Shown: positions 52,687-61,461, counted from the first letter of the stretch. The stretch is 64,000 nt of DNA from DASWLF01 sp963768765 (GCA_963768765.1 CAVYJK010000023.1:1-64000), one strand, 5' to 3'. Notes: generated by a model not told the origin, from the sequence alone. Made by a program: numbers and translations.

Positions 52687-53451
52687 TTACCCGGGCGCAT
52701 CCAGGGACAGGCGGCCGAAGCCCAGGCGCGCCACCAGGGCCCCGAACGGGCCCTGCACCTGGGGGGCCAGAAAAGCTTGCCACTCCGCCGTGGCCAGTTC
52801 CAGGCGGACGCCGTCCCCCTTCACCCGCAGGCGCACGCGGCTGAAGCCCCGGCGGCGCAGCCAGGCCTCTCCCTGCCCCACCCGGGCCAGGGCTTCCCTG
52901 GTTAAAGTGGTGCCATAAGGGAAACGGGTGGCCAGGCAACTCTGGGACGGCTTTCCCCAGTCCAGCTTTAGAGCCCGGCTCAGGCTCCGGATGGCCGCCT
53001 TGCCCAGGCCCGCCTCCAGCAGGGGGCTCCTCACCCCCAGCTCCCGAGCCGCCTTCAAGCCCGGGCGAAAGTCAGACAGGTCGTCGAGGTTGGTGCCGTC
53101 CCACAGGACCGGGGCGCCAACCGTCGCCGCCATCTGCCAGCCTTGCTGGATTACCGCCTTTTTGCAGACGTAGCAGCGCTGGGTGGTATTCTCCCGGAAT
53201 TCTGGCAGAGCCAAGGGATCTATCTCCCGGACCAGGTGGCGCACCCTAAACCGCCGCCCCAGCTCAAAGGCCGCGGCCAGTTCACCAGGCACGATGTGGG
53301 GCCCGGCGAAGGTGATGGCCGTCAAGCCCGGCCCCAGGACCCGGGCGGCCGCCGCCAGCAAGAGGCTGGAGTCCAGCCCGCCGGAAAATAGCAGGGCCGC
53401 CCGGGGCCAGCGGCGGAGATGGTTTTCCAGGTCTTGGATATTCTCATTCAC
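52687..53451 (-). CDS. larE: LarE-like ATP-dependent sacrificial sulfur transferase
   Basis: 254-residue PP-loop protein. LarE adenylates a pyridine carboxylate and donates its own Cys sulfur to build the nickel-pincer cofactor of lactate racemase. Signature pieces: LLFSGGLDSSLLLAAA (PP loop), TTQRCYVCKKAVI, LWDGTNLDDLSDFRPGLKA and KLDWGKPSQSCLATRFPYGT, where the Cys in QSCLATR is the usual sacrificial residue. larA, larB and larC are not in the window, so another acceptor is possible. It follows the homocysteine biosynthesis gene by about 250 bases on the same strand. Start ATG 53451. Confidence 0.85.
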   Translation of the reverse strand: MNENIQDLENHLRRWPRAALLFSGGLDSSLLLAAAARVLGPGLTAITFAGPHIVPGELAAAFELGRRFRVRHLVREIDPLALPEFRENTTQRCYVCKKAVIQQGWQMAATVGAPVLWDGTNLDDLSDFRPGLKAARELGVRSPLLEAGLGKAAIRSLSRALKLDWGKPSQSCLATRFPYGTTLTREALARVGQGEAWLRRRGFSRVRLRVKGDGVRLELATAEWQAFLAPQVQGPFGALVARLGFGRLSLDAPG

Positions 53452-53499
53452 AGTTAATCCGGGAAGCGCTCCACAATTAGGATGACATTTTTAACCGGT

Positions 53500-53695
53500 A
53501 TTATTTTACCCCCCTTTTCTAAAGGGGGACTTTGGGCACCCGTAACCCCAGGGCTTTGCAGAAGATTTTGCCGGAAGTCAGCTAGTCCCTACCCCCTCCT
53601 CTAACCCCTCCCCCAACCCCCCATTTTAGGGGGATGGGAGAGGAGGTTGCGGGGAGGGCGATTGTAAGCCCCCGGCCCTCCCCCAATATTTATTC
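53500..53695. repeat. GC spacer palindrome and CCCCCCTTTT/AAAGGGGG repeat
   Basis: TTACCCCCCTTTTCTAAAGGGGGA near 53507-53530, a tract with CCCATTTTAGGGGGATGGG near 53610-53636, and the GC spacer (about 53637-53693: GAGAGGAGGTTGCGGGGAGG.../...CCGGCCCTCCCCCAA). No gene supported. Confidence 0.75.
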
Positions 53696-53700
53696 AACTC

Positions 53701-54909
53701 TCAACTGTCCCGGCTGGCGGTGCGGACGCGGTGAGCTTTCTCGGCCGTGGGCAGCGGCTCCACCGGTTCTCCTAGCAGGAATTTCCCGGACTCTATCCAT
53801 TCCTTCAGGGTTCGGGCAATCTCCCGGGCCCGCACCATGCTGGACAGAGGCACCGCGGTGATCTCCTTGCCGTCCAGGGTGATGGTGCCGCTTTTCAACT
53901 GGGCGTAGCTCACCTGCCCCAGGATGCGGCCGCTGCCGGCGGGGTAATCGGACCCGTAATCCACGATGGGGGCGAGCAACTCCTCATCGGAGATGCCGCA
54001 GAAGTGCGCCATTCCCTCATTGAGTAGCGGAATGGGGATGCCCAGGCCCACGGACAGGGAGCAGCCGTAGCCCAGGAGGCTAACGCCCACCAGGTACCGG
54101 GGGCTCATCTTCTTGAGATCGCCCATCACCATGAGGGTGCCGGCGGGGCCCAGGGGAATCCCGTTCTCCGCCCGGGGCTTGGCCGGGTTGTGCTGGGTGC
54201 CGGGGAAAACCACGTACCCCACGCCTCCTCCCAGGAAGATGCGGGTGCCGATGCCGATGGTGCGGTAATATGGATCATTGAACAGGGGGCTGAGCTCTCC
54301 CGAGGTGCAGAAGTTGGCGTTGCCGGCCCGGGGGCGCAAGGGGCCCATATAGGTGTAGATGGTGCGCTTGGAGAGGTTGACGGCCACGTTGTAATTCTGG
54401 TAACAGTTGCGGGGGTTGCAAAGGATGGCGTTGACCATCTGCTTCAGGGTGATATCCCGCTCCAGGCGCTTGTTGGGATAGCAGTCGGTGCCGTAGGCCT
54501 CGGCCACCAGGTGGACGGCCCGGCCCGCCACCAGGTCTTGAATGACGTGGCCGCCGCCGTATTTGAACTCCCCCGGGTAGACTTTGTTCAGAGGGTCGTC
54601 GGCCACGGGCTCGGTGGCGCCGATATAAACGTCCACCGCGGCCAGCCCCGCATAAGCCGGGACGTTGTTGAACCACACCCGGGAGGCCTTGATGGGCGGC
54701 TTGGCATGGCCGAAATTGAGGAAGGCGCCGGAGGAACACATGGGGGAAAAGGTCCCGGTGGTGACCACGTCCACCGTGCGGGCCGCTTCCACTTCACCCT
54801 TCCGGCGCACGAGGTCGATAATCTCTTCCGCGGTGACCACCACCGCTTGACCTTTCTTGATTTTGTCATTAATTTCCTGGTAGGTCTTGTTTACCTGAAA
54901 GCTGGCCAT
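53701..54909 (-). CDS. Homocysteine biosynthesis protein (DUF39/HcyBio family)
   Basis: 402 residues. In methanogens and sulfate reducers this family takes part in making homocysteine directly from aspartate semialdehyde and reduced sulfur, without cystathionine. Characteristic parts: VDVVTTGTFSPMCSSGAFLN (conserved Cys), VWFNNVPAYAGLAAVDVYIG, GGHVIQDLVAGRAVHLVAEA, CNPRNCYQNYNVAVNLSKRT and GGVGYVVFPGTQHNP. The ferredoxin domain found at the C-terminus of some homologues is absent (short form). AAGGG precedes ATG 54909. It shares the strand with two PP-loop sulfur-handling proteins, which supports a sulfur-assimilation role. Confidence 0.9.
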   Translation of the reverse strand: MASFQVNKTYQEINDKIKKGQAVVVTAEEIIDLVRRKGEVEAARTVDVVTTGTFSPMCSSGAFLNFGHAKPPIKASRVWFNNVPAYAGLAAVDVYIGATEPVADDPLNKVYPGEFKYGGGHVIQDLVAGRAVHLVAEAYGTDCYPNKRLERDITLKQMVNAILCNPRNCYQNYNVAVNLSKRTIYTYMGPLRPRAGNANFCTSGELSPLFNDPYYRTIGIGTRIFLGGGVGYVVFPGTQHNPAKPRAENGIPLGPAGTLMVMGDLKKMSPRYLVGVSLLGYGCSLSVGLGIPIPLLNEGMAHFCGISDEELLAPIVDYGSDYPAGSGRILGQVSYAQLKSGTITLDGKEITAVPLSSMVRAREIARTLKEWIESGKFLLGEPVEPLPTAEKAHRVRTASRDS

Positions 54910-54939
54910 AAATTACCCTTTTATCCTAAGGTGGTCATA

Positions 54940-55587
54940 GTGCACGAAATTTTGGGGCCCATCTGGTCCTTTTTCATCACCAGCCTGATTTCCCTGTTTA
55001 TTATTATTGATCCCCCAGGGAATCTCTTCCCTTATTTGGCCTTGTCCACGGAGTTTCCTCCCCAGGCGGGCCGGGGGCTGGCCGGTCGGGCCTGCTTCTA
55101 TGCCTTCGTCATCCTGGGCCTGTTTGTGATTATTGGCCGTTTCATCCTCAGTTTCTTTGGCATCGGCTTGCCGGCCTTTCAAATCGCCGGGGGCCTCATC
55201 CTGTTCCGCATTGCCTTCGACATGCTGGAAGGCCGGGGCCATTTCAACCGGCTGGACACCTCTTCCAGCCTGGTGGCCGCCGATTACCGGGACGTCGCCC
55301 TGGTGCCTTTGGCCATGCCGCTGCTCAGCGGCCCCGGGGCCATCACCACCGTGCTGGTGCTCATCAGCCGGGCCCAGAACCGGGTGGAAGACGGCCTTAT
55401 CTTGTTGGCCATAGCCATTATCCTGTTTCTGACCTACATCTCCTTTGTCTTCGCCGACAAGCTCCTGGTCTTGCTGAAAGAGAGCAACATCCGGCTCCTG
55501 ACCCGCATCATGGGCTTGATCCTGTGCGCCCTGGCCGTGCAGATCGTCCTCCAGGGTCTGCTGGCGGCCTTCCCTGGCCTGGGCTAA
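54940..55587 (+). CDS. MarC-family inner-membrane protein
   Basis: 215 residues and six helices. Family-typical SFFITSLISLFIIIDPPGNL, then AFQIAGGLILFRIAFDMLEG, ALVPLAMPLLSGPGAITTVL and RIMGLILCALAVQIVLQGL. Function of MarC proteins is unknown despite the name (not a confirmed drug exporter). I chose GTG 54940, six bases after AAGGTGG; an earlier GTG at 54931 would overlap that site. The stop is 4 bases inside the end of the convergent radical SAM gene. Confidence 0.9.
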   Translation: MHEILGPIWSFFITSLISLFIIIDPPGNLFPYLALSTEFPPQAGRGLAGRACFYAFVILGLFVIIGRFILSFFGIGLPAFQIAGGLILFRIAFDMLEGRGHFNRLDTSSSLVAADYRDVALVPLAMPLLSGPGAITTVLVLISRAQNRVEDGLILLAIAIILFLTYISFVFADKLLVLLKESNIRLLTRIMGLILCALAVQIVLQGLLAAFPGLG

Positions 55588-56897
55588 TAAAAATCCACCG
55601 GATCGATCTTGCGAGCCGCCGACCAGTGGAAGAAGAGGTTGCTGGGCAATCCCTGGAAGATGTAGCTCGTCGGCGGCAGCAGCAGGCGCCGGCAGATGGA
55701 GGAAAACGAGTAAAATTTCTGAAAGCAGCGCCACACCCCGGCCTCGCACTCCTCGGGGGTCATGTGCTTGGGAAAGAAGTTGCAGACCATCCCCAAATAA
55801 TTTTCCGCCTCGGGGTTGTGCACCCGGCCTTCCTGGTTAAGCTGGTCCCACATGGGAGTGCCCCGTCGGGGGGTAGCCACGTTGAAGAAGGCCATGGGGG
55901 CTTTGACCTTTTCCAAAAAGGCCAGGGTCTCGTCAAACAGTTCTTGGTGATCCCCATCCAGGCCGAACATGAAGTTCAGGGAGTAGAAGATGCCCCGATC
56001 CCGGAGGCGCCTAAGGAGCCACTCATACTCCTGCACCGGGTTTTGCACCTTGTCGATGGAGGAAATGGATTCCTGGCAGACGTTCTCAATGCCGATGTTC
56101 ACGTGGCTGCAGCCGGATTTTTTCGCCAGGTCCAGCAGTTCCTCGTCCCGGGAGGTGTTGATGGTCCACAGGCAGCTCCACTTGAGCCTCAAGGGGATCA
56201 GGGCCTGAAAGAGCTCCTTGGCATAGTCCCGGTGGCCCGTGAGGTTGTCGTCGATGAAGTAGATATTCCTGAGGCCGGTGAGGCGGACATTGGCCTTGAT
56301 CTCTTGGATGACCTCTTCCAGGGGGCGGCGCCGGTAGGTGTGGCCGTAAACGATGGGGACCTCGCAGAAGGCGCAGTGGTAAGGACACCCCCGGGAGGTC
56401 TGGGTGGGGATGATCTTCACCCGGTAGCGCCGATAATCCACCAGTTCCAGGCGGGGCCGGGGCAGACCCGCCAGGTCGTGGAACTGGGGGGCCTGGTAGC
56501 GGGGTTTGAGCCGTTTTACCCGGGCGTCTTCCAGCACCTGGGCCCAGACCGATTCCGCCTCCCCCACCACCACCGCGTCACAGTGCTCTATCACCTCTTC
56601 GGGATGCAGGGAAACGTGAAAGCCGCCCATGACCACCTGCCGGCCCCGCTGGCGGAACTCGGCGGCGATCTCATAGGCCCGCTCGGCGGTGGCGCAGGTG
56701 GCGGTGATGCCCACCAGGTCGTAGTCCCGGTGATAAGGAATGGCCATGAGGCGGTCGTCCGCCAGGTCCACCTGGATGCCCTTGGGTGTGAGGGCCGCCA
56801 GATAGGGCAAGGTTATCCCCACCAGCCAGCGGGTGCGGCTGCGCAAGGGGCGCCGGTCCGGATATTTGGTGGTGGGTTGCACCAATAAAATTCTCAT
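55584..56897 (-). CDS. B12-binding-domain radical SAM protein
   Basis: 437 residues. N-terminal cobalamin-binding-like Rossmann domain (MRILLVQPTTKYPDRRPLRS, DLVGITATCATAERAYEIAA, VVMGGFHVSLHPEEV). The radical SAM core binds [4Fe-4S] through TSRGCPYHCAFCEVPIVYG (C-x3-C-x2-C), with NIYFIDDNLTGHRDYAKELF and SLNFMFGLDGD following. The C-terminal region (KHMTPEECEAGVWRCFQKFY) resembles DUF4070-type members such as hopanoid-modifying enzymes. Substrate unknown; hopanoid or lipid methylation is one option. The DxHxxG cobalamin motif is not obvious, so B12 use is uncertain. Confidence 0.85.
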   Translation of the reverse strand: MRILLVQPTTKYPDRRPLRSRTRWLVGITLPYLAALTPKGIQVDLADDRLMAIPYHRDYDLVGITATCATAERAYEIAAEFRQRGRQVVMGGFHVSLHPEEVIEHCDAVVVGEAESVWAQVLEDARVKRLKPRYQAPQFHDLAGLPRPRLELVDYRRYRVKIIPTQTSRGCPYHCAFCEVPIVYGHTYRRRPLEEVIQEIKANVRLTGLRNIYFIDDNLTGHRDYAKELFQALIPLRLKWSCLWTINTSRDEELLDLAKKSGCSHVNIGIENVCQESISSIDKVQNPVQEYEWLLRRLRDRGIFYSLNFMFGLDGDHQELFDETLAFLEKVKAPMAFFNVATPRRGTPMWDQLNQEGRVHNPEAENYLGMVCNFFPKHMTPEECEAGVWRCFQKFYSFSSICRRLLLPPTSYIFQGLPSNLFFHWSAARKIDPVDFY

Positions 56898-57296
56898 GGG
56901 GAAAAACCGCAGCTTAGGGGACAGAAAATCGAGTCTGTCCTGAAAAGTTGTTTTTTGAGGGAAGCGCCGGGGGCAGCAAACCCTGCGCCCTCCCTCGCGC
57001 TCCCTCCCCCCAACCCCTTATGGGAGCTTAGACGTGGGGGGCGCAATGCGCACCCTGTATCTGATGGGCCGTACCCACCCATGAATCTTTTCATGGTTTC
57101 GGGTAAGCCGATGAGCGACTGTTATTTATTTTATTAAAATCACCAAGTTAAAAACAATATAAAAGAAGCCCCGGAGCTTGGAAGATCAAGCCGATCCAGG
57201 GCGGTCAACGCTTTCCGATGTCCGGCCAGGCCATTATTATGGGAAAGTGCACAATCCGGACATAGGCGGCGGGCCCCTAACCGGTGGCCTGGGAAA
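56898..57296. other. Gene-free spacer with repeats
   Basis: 399 bases between minus-strand genes. It has a GGACAGA...TCTGTCC hairpin (56917-56941), a GC spacer (about 56956-57000: TTTTTTGAGGGAAGCGCCGG.../...CTGCGCCCTCCCTC), CCCCTTATGGGAG, a GCGCAATGCGCACC motif near 57041, and then an AT-rich tract (57118-57165) that could hold the promoter of the radical SAM gene. No gene supported. Confidence 0.6.
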
Positions 57297-57596
57297 CTAA
57301 GGTTTCCGGACCAGGGGGATGATCTTGGCCTTGCCTTCCGGGGGGGACCCGGGCTTGGGAGCGGGCTTCGGCGGAATGAGCGCCAGTTGCACCGGCCGGC
57401 CCCCCATGGTGAACTCCTCGCCGTTCAGGTGAGATTCCTCCAGGATCCAGTTTAAGGTCTGGGGGGGCAAGGTGAGGGCCAGCAACTCCACCTGATACCA
57501 ACCCCGCTTGACATCGAGGTTGATATCGTTGATGCGGGCGTAGAACGCGGGCTTGCGGTCCATGTGGACCAGTACCAGATCGTTGATGGTAGCCAT
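57297..57596 (-). CDS. Hypothetical protein, 99 aa
   Basis: Begins MATINDLVLVHMDRKPAFYA; a compact beta-rich domain (INDINLDVKRGWYQVELLAL, LNGEEFTMGGRPVQLALIP) ends in a Pro- and Lys-rich tail (PPKPAPKPGSPPEGKAKIIP). No signal peptide, no membrane segment. The VxMDxKPAFYARI opening looks like a conserved family, but I cannot name it. It lies about 210 bases downstream of cbiO on the same strand and may be cotranscribed with the cobalt operon. Confidence 0.7.
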   Translation of the reverse strand: MATINDLVLVHMDRKPAFYARINDINLDVKRGWYQVELLALTLPPQTLNWILEESHLNGEEFTMGGRPVQLALIPPKPAPKPGSPPEGKAKIIPLVRKP

Positions 57597-57740
57597 GTTC
57601 GGTTAGAACTGAGACCGTCGCGGGTTAAAAAATGGTTGTCCCCGACAAGCGGCACCACTCTAACAGATCGGGCCAAAAATGCAAGGTTCCGGGAGCCCCG
57701 TCTTGCTTTTTGCCCCAGAGGGATGGAAAAAAAGTGCATT

Positions 57741-57790
57741 CAGGGGAGGGATTGTAAGTGGCGGGTGCCCCTGGTCCCCTCCCTCAAAAT
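57741..57790. repeat. GC spacer palindrome
   Basis: GGGGAGGGATTGTAAGTGGC.../...GCCCCTGGTCCCCTCCCTCA just downstream of cbiO. Confidence 0.7.
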
Positions 57791-57806
57791 GACTTTTTCA
57801 GAGCCG

Positions 57807-58577
57807 TCAACTGGCCGCGGCCAGGGGGTGGTCCCGCAGGGCCATGAAATACTTGAGCACCAGGGGCAGCTCCAGGCCGCTGTTTCTCAGGAGGTGGGGG
57901 TCCGTCAGAATCTCCAGGGGGTAGCCGTCGGCCCGGATGCGCCCCTTATGCAAAACCACCACCCGGGTGGCCACCTCCAGGGCCAGCTCGAAGTCGTGGG
58001 TGGCCACCAGCTTGGTGCCGGAGAAGTCCTGCAAGAGTTGAATCACCTCCCGGCGCCCCCGGGGGTCCAGGTTGCTGGTGGGCTCATCCAGGAGCATCAC
58101 CTCCGGGGCCATGGCGTAGATGGTGGCCAGCCCCACCCGGCGCTTTTCGCCGCCGCTCAAATGATGGGGCACCCGCTGGTCGTAGCCGGTGAGGCCCACC
58201 GCGGCCAGGGCCCGGGCCACCCGGGCCTTCACTTCCTCCGGGGCCAGCCCCTGGTTGATGGGCCCGAAGGCCACATCGTCGAAGACCGTGGTGCAGAAGA
58301 GCTGATCGTCGGGGTTCTGAAACACCAACCCCACCCGCCCCCTGACCGCCTCCACCGCCCGAAGGCTGTCCAAGGCCTGGCCCAGGACCGTCACTTCCCG
58401 GGGCAACTGCTTGAGCAATCCCAGGATATAGAGAAACAGAGTGGTTTTCCCCGCGCCGTTGGCGCCGATGAACACCACCGTCTCCCCGGGGTGCACCGTC
58501 AGACTGACGTCGGCCAGGGCCGGGGTGCCGTTGTGATAATTGAAGCTTAGACCTGCGATGCGAATTACCGGATCCAT
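57807..58577 (-). CDS. cbiO: Cobalt/nickel ECF transporter ATPase CbiO
   Basis: 256-residue ATPase energising CbiM/CbiQ. Walker A FIGANGAGKTTLFLYILG, Q-loop GLVFQNPDDQLFCTTVFDDV (typical of ECF ATPases), signature HHLSGGEKRRVGLATIYAM, Walker B VMLLDEPTSNLDPRGRREVI and VATHDFELALE. It overlaps cbiQ by 13 bases and is the last transport gene of the B12-riboswitch operon. Confidence 0.95.
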   Translation of the reverse strand: MDPVIRIAGLSFNYHNGTPALADVSLTVHPGETVVFIGANGAGKTTLFLYILGLLKQLPREVTVLGQALDSLRAVEAVRGRVGLVFQNPDDQLFCTTVFDDVAFGPINQGLAPEEVKARVARALAAVGLTGYDQRVPHHLSGGEKRRVGLATIYAMAPEVMLLDEPTSNLDPRGRREVIQLLQDFSGTKLVATHDFELALEVATRVVVLHKGRIRADGYPLEILTDPHLLRNSGLELPLVLKYFMALRDHPLAAAS

Positions 58578-59299
58578 AGGTAGTCAACCCCCACCAGGGC
58601 CGCGGCGGCCAGCATGATGAGCCCTCCTTTTAAGGCGTCGGGCCAGCCCCAGGAAAATTCCGCCAGAGTCCCGAATTTCTCTTTAAACCCCCGGGCCATC
58701 ATGGCCTGGTAGATGCGCTCGGTGCGTTCGAAGGCCCGCACCACCATGAGGCCCACCAGGTTGCCCAGGGAGAACAGGGTGCGCCGGTTGCTGCCGGGCT
58801 TGAAGCCCCGGGCCCGCAGGGCCTGCTGTATGGTGCGGATTTCCTCCGCAAAAACAAAAAGATAGCGATAAGTGAACAGGATCATGGTGACCAGCCGCTG
58901 GGGCACCCGCAGGCGGGTCAGGGCCTTCATGGAGACGTTGAAAGGCGTGGTGCCGAACATGGGAATCACCGTCAAGACCATGGCCAGGCCTTTGATGAAA
59001 ACCACCGCCCCCCGGGCCAGGCCCTGCTGCCAGCCCGCCGGGTGGGTGAGTGGCAGCAGGACCAGGAAGGGAAGCAGGAACAGGACCACCGCCTTGAGGC
59101 GCCGAAGGGTGAAGCTGACGGGAATGCGGCTCAGAAACAGCCAGAATAGAGCCAGTCCCAAAGACAGGGCCGCGCCGGGAAGGTCCCGGGTGAGCGCCAC
59201 CGCCACCAGAAAGCAGGTGAAGACCGCAATCTTGACCCGGGGGTCCAGGCGGTGCAAAGGAGAGTCCAGATGGGCAAAACGGTCAATCTCGGGATGCAT
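58565..59299 (-). CDS. cbiQ: Cobalt/nickel ECF transporter transmembrane protein CbiQ
   Basis: 244-residue scaffold subunit (T component) linking CbiM to the ATPase. It has several helices and the coupling motif region LRARGFKPGSNRRTL with a second IYQAMMARGFKEKFG, the two Ala-Arg-Gly elements that bind the ATPase. The N-terminus IDRFAHLDSPLHRLDPRVKI is classic CbiQ. Overlaps the upstream gene by 17 bases. Confidence 0.95.
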   Translation of the reverse strand: MHPEIDRFAHLDSPLHRLDPRVKIAVFTCFLVAVALTRDLPGAALSLGLALFWLFLSRIPVSFTLRRLKAVVLFLLPFLVLLPLTHPAGWQQGLARGAVVFIKGLAMVLTVIPMFGTTPFNVSMKALTRLRVPQRLVTMILFTYRYLFVFAEEIRTIQQALRARGFKPGSNRRTLFSLGNLVGLMVVRAFERTERIYQAMMARGFKEKFGTLAEFSWGWPDALKGGLIMLAAAALVGVDYLWIR

Positions 59300-59807
59300 A
59301 CTTTCTCACCTCGGCCCTGAGCCTGAGGACCATCACGAAGGCGCTGAGCCCGAAGATGAAGCCCAGGCCCGCCAGCAGGTTGGCCCAGGGGATGGGCTCC
59401 CCCCGGGGAGGCGGGGAAGCGGTGGCGCCGGCCGCCGCCGGTTTCGGCCCCGCCGGCGGCGCCCCTGGGGCCACCGCCGGCGCTCCCGGCACCGTCACCC
59501 GGGTCTCGGCCCGGTGCCCCAAGGGGTCCCCGGCTTCGACACGGTACTGCCCCGGGGCCACCCCGGCAATCTGGCAGACCCCCTGGTTGTCCGTCTTTCC
59601 GGTCAATGCCGGCCGGCCATCCGCCGGGGTCACCTTAACCGGCACTTCCTGGGCCGGGGTGCCGTCGGGAAAAAAGACCTGCACCTTAAGGCCGCCCCCT
59701 TCAGGGACCGCCGATATCAGCAGTTTGTGCGCCCTGGCCGGGTTGGCCCAACCCAGGCCCAACCACAGGCAGGCCAGACTAATTAACCAAATCTTCTTTT
59801 CCCACAT
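59283..59807 (-). CDS. Extra membrane subunit of the Co/Ni transporter (CbiL/NikL-like)
   Basis: 174 residues: signal peptide (WLISLACLWLGLGWANPARA), then His-first mature start HKLLISAVPEGGGLKVQVFF, a carboxypeptidase-regulatory-like beta domain, a Pro/Ala linker and one C-terminal helix (LLAGLGFIFGLSAFVMVLRL). This is the layout of the 'additional component' NikL/CbiL that replaces the short CbiN in KMLQO-type operons. The N-terminal His at the mature end could ligate metal. It overlaps cbiM by 29 bases. By my recollection NikL/NikK subunits go with nickel, while regulation here points to cobalt. Confidence 0.78.
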   Translation of the reverse strand: MWEKKIWLISLACLWLGLGWANPARAHKLLISAVPEGGGLKVQVFFPDGTPAQEVPVKVTPADGRPALTGKTDNQGVCQIAGVAPGQYRVEAGDPLGHRAETRVTVPGAPAVAPGAPPAGPKPAAAGATASPPPRGEPIPWANLLAGLGFIFGLSAFVMVLRLRAEVRKYASRD

Positions 59808-60411
59808 GGGTGGGCCTCCATAGAATCTCCGGCTTCACTTTCATCAGAAAGACCGCGGCCGCGGCGCCCACCAGGCCCTCTATGACCATGAGGGGCAGAT
59901 GGGCCAACAGGGCCAGGCGGGCGATGGGCCAGAACTCCCGGCCCGCGGTGGTGAGCCACAGGGCCAGGATGACCCCTGAGAGGAAGAGGCTGCCGGCCCC
60001 TGCCAGAAACCCGCCCAGGGCCTCGGCATGGCGAAACTTGAAATGCCGGCAAACCCCGAACAGCCAGGCACCCGCCAGGGCCGGCAAACCCAGCATCAAG
60101 GCGTTGGCCCCCAGGGTTAAGACCCCGCCGTGTTGAAACAGCAGGGCCTGCAACACCAGCGCCACCAGGATGGCCGGGAAGGCCGCGGGCCCCAGCACCA
60201 TGCCCACCAGGCCGTTTAAAATGAGATGCACGCTGGTGGGCCCCAGGGGGACGTGGATGAGGGAGGCCACGAAAAACCCGGCCGTCATCACCGCGGCCTT
60301 GGGCAACTCCTCCGGGGGAACCCGGCGCAAAGTGAGACCCGTGACCACCGCCGTCCCGGCCCAACCGGCGGCAATGGTGCTTATCGGCAATACCCCATCC
60401 GCAATGTGCAT
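59779..60411 (-). CDS. cbiM: Cobalt/nickel ECF transporter substrate-binding membrane protein CbiM
   Basis: 210-residue S component that selects the metal. The N-terminal MHIADGVLPISTIAAGWAG is the metal-binding signature: Met1, His2 and further His ligands of CbiM/NikM. IHVPLGPTSVHLILNGLVGM and ALLFQHGGVLTLGANALMLG are conserved. Seven helices. ATG 60411 is fixed by the need for MHI at the mature end. Cobalt and nickel forms cannot be told apart by eye; the operon's B12 riboswitch favours cobalt. Confidence 0.95.
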   Translation of the reverse strand: MHIADGVLPISTIAAGWAGTAVVTGLTLRRVPPEELPKAAVMTAGFFVASLIHVPLGPTSVHLILNGLVGMVLGPAAFPAILVALVLQALLFQHGGVLTLGANALMLGLPALAGAWLFGVCRHFKFRHAEALGGFLAGAGSLFLSGVILALWLTTAGREFWPIARLALLAHLPLMVIEGLVGAAAAVFLMKVKPEILWRPTHVGKEDLVN

Positions 60412-60429
60412 CGGTTTCTCTAAAGGCTA

Positions 60430-60622
60430 GATTTGTGGGGGAGGGGGCTAAGGGCCCACAGCCCTTACCCCTCCCCCACACCCCCACCCCCAATCCCTTA
60501 AGGCTTTTTACGGGCCGGAGAAGTCGGGGCTTTAAGCCCCGCCTTCTCCGGCCCCACATAAAGGGTTGGGTGGGGGGTTGGGGGAGGGCAGGGACTTATT
60601 GTCCCTGGCCCTCCCCCCAACT
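60430..60622. repeat. Three GC spacer palindromes inside the cobalt operon
   Basis: 60432-60479 (GTGGGGGAGGGGGCTAAGGG.../...CCCTTACCCCTCCCCCAC), 60514-60556 (GGCCGGAGAAGTCGGGGC.../...GCCCCGCCTTCTCCGGCC), 60575-60622 (GGTTGGGGGAGGGCAGGGA.../...TCCCTGGCCCTCCCCCC). They separate the DUF4198 gene from cbiM, so they may split the operon transcript into parts of unequal stability. Confidence 0.85.
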
Positions 60623-60624
60623 CA

Positions 60625-61461
60625 TCATTTCTGCGGCGCCAGCGGCGCCGGGGCCGGCTCCACATAAACCCACAAGCAACCGCGTTTTTCCACCGGGTAT
60701 TCTTTGCCCTCATAACTTTTCTTGCCGTCTTCGTGCCCCACCGCCAGGACCCACCAGCCGGGGCTGTCCAGGGTGCAGACCAGGTAGCCTTGGGCGTCGG
60801 TCTTGAGGGCCCGGGTCATGAGGGGTTCATTGTCCTCCCCCAGGCGGTCCTTGGGCAGCTTGTCTTTAGAAACATAAAAACCGTTGAATTTTTCGATTTC
60901 CACCTGGACCCCCTTCAAAGGTTTCCCTTTAAACAGGGCCTGGGCCTTGAAGACCGCGCCTGCAGGCCAGCCATAGGGGCGGGTCAGGGGCACAATCTCG
61001 ATGTCCATTCCCACCGGCCGGTCCCAGCCTTTCTGGGCCATGACATGCCAGGCTTCCTTCACGTAATCTTGCCAGAAGACCTTTTCTTCGGAAATGAAAT
61101 AGGGGGGTGCTTCCAAACAAAGGTAATAATCGCCCGGGGCCGCGGGCTGATATTCCACTTCATAAGCCTTGCGAGCCTGGCCGCTGGCCCCATCCACCGC
61201 GGTAATCTCTTTCAATGATACCTGATCTTTCTTCCCCTGGGGAGTGACCATGTAAAACTTGGGCGCCTGGGCGTCATAGAGGATCATCTCATACGGATGC
61301 CCCCAAACATAGCGCCATTTAGCCATTTCCCCGGGCTTACCGTAACAGCCCTCAACCTGCGGCCAAAAGACCTGGTAATGCGCCACGGCCGCCCCAGGCA
61401 ATATCCCCATCCCGGCCATAGCCAGGCTCCATCCCAATAACCAAACCAACTTTTTCTTCAT
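60625..61461 (-). CDS. DUF4198 periplasmic protein (NikK-like component)
   Basis: 278 residues, Sec signal (WLLGWSLAMAGMGILPGAAV-A), mature protein starts HYQVFWPQVEGCYGKPGEMA with an N-terminal His. DUF4198 core: WRYVWGHPYEMILYDAQAPK, YQPAAPGDYYLCLEAPPYF, DIEIVPLTRPYGWPAGAVF and LKTDAQGYLVCTLDSPGWWV. Periplasmic DUF4198 proteins next to ECF metal transporters are called NikK; a metal-chaperone or capture role is inferred. GGAGG precedes ATG 61461. It lies between an outer-membrane protein gene and cbiM. Confidence 0.85.
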   Translation of the reverse strand: MKKKLVWLLGWSLAMAGMGILPGAAVAHYQVFWPQVEGCYGKPGEMAKWRYVWGHPYEMILYDAQAPKFYMVTPQGKKDQVSLKEITAVDGASGQARKAYEVEYQPAAPGDYYLCLEAPPYFISEEKVFWQDYVKEAWHVMAQKGWDRPVGMDIEIVPLTRPYGWPAGAVFKAQALFKGKPLKGVQVEIEKFNGFYVSKDKLPKDRLGEDNEPLMTRALKTDAQGYLVCTLDSPGWWVLAVGHEDGKKSYEGKEYPVEKRGCLWVYVEPAPAPLAPQK

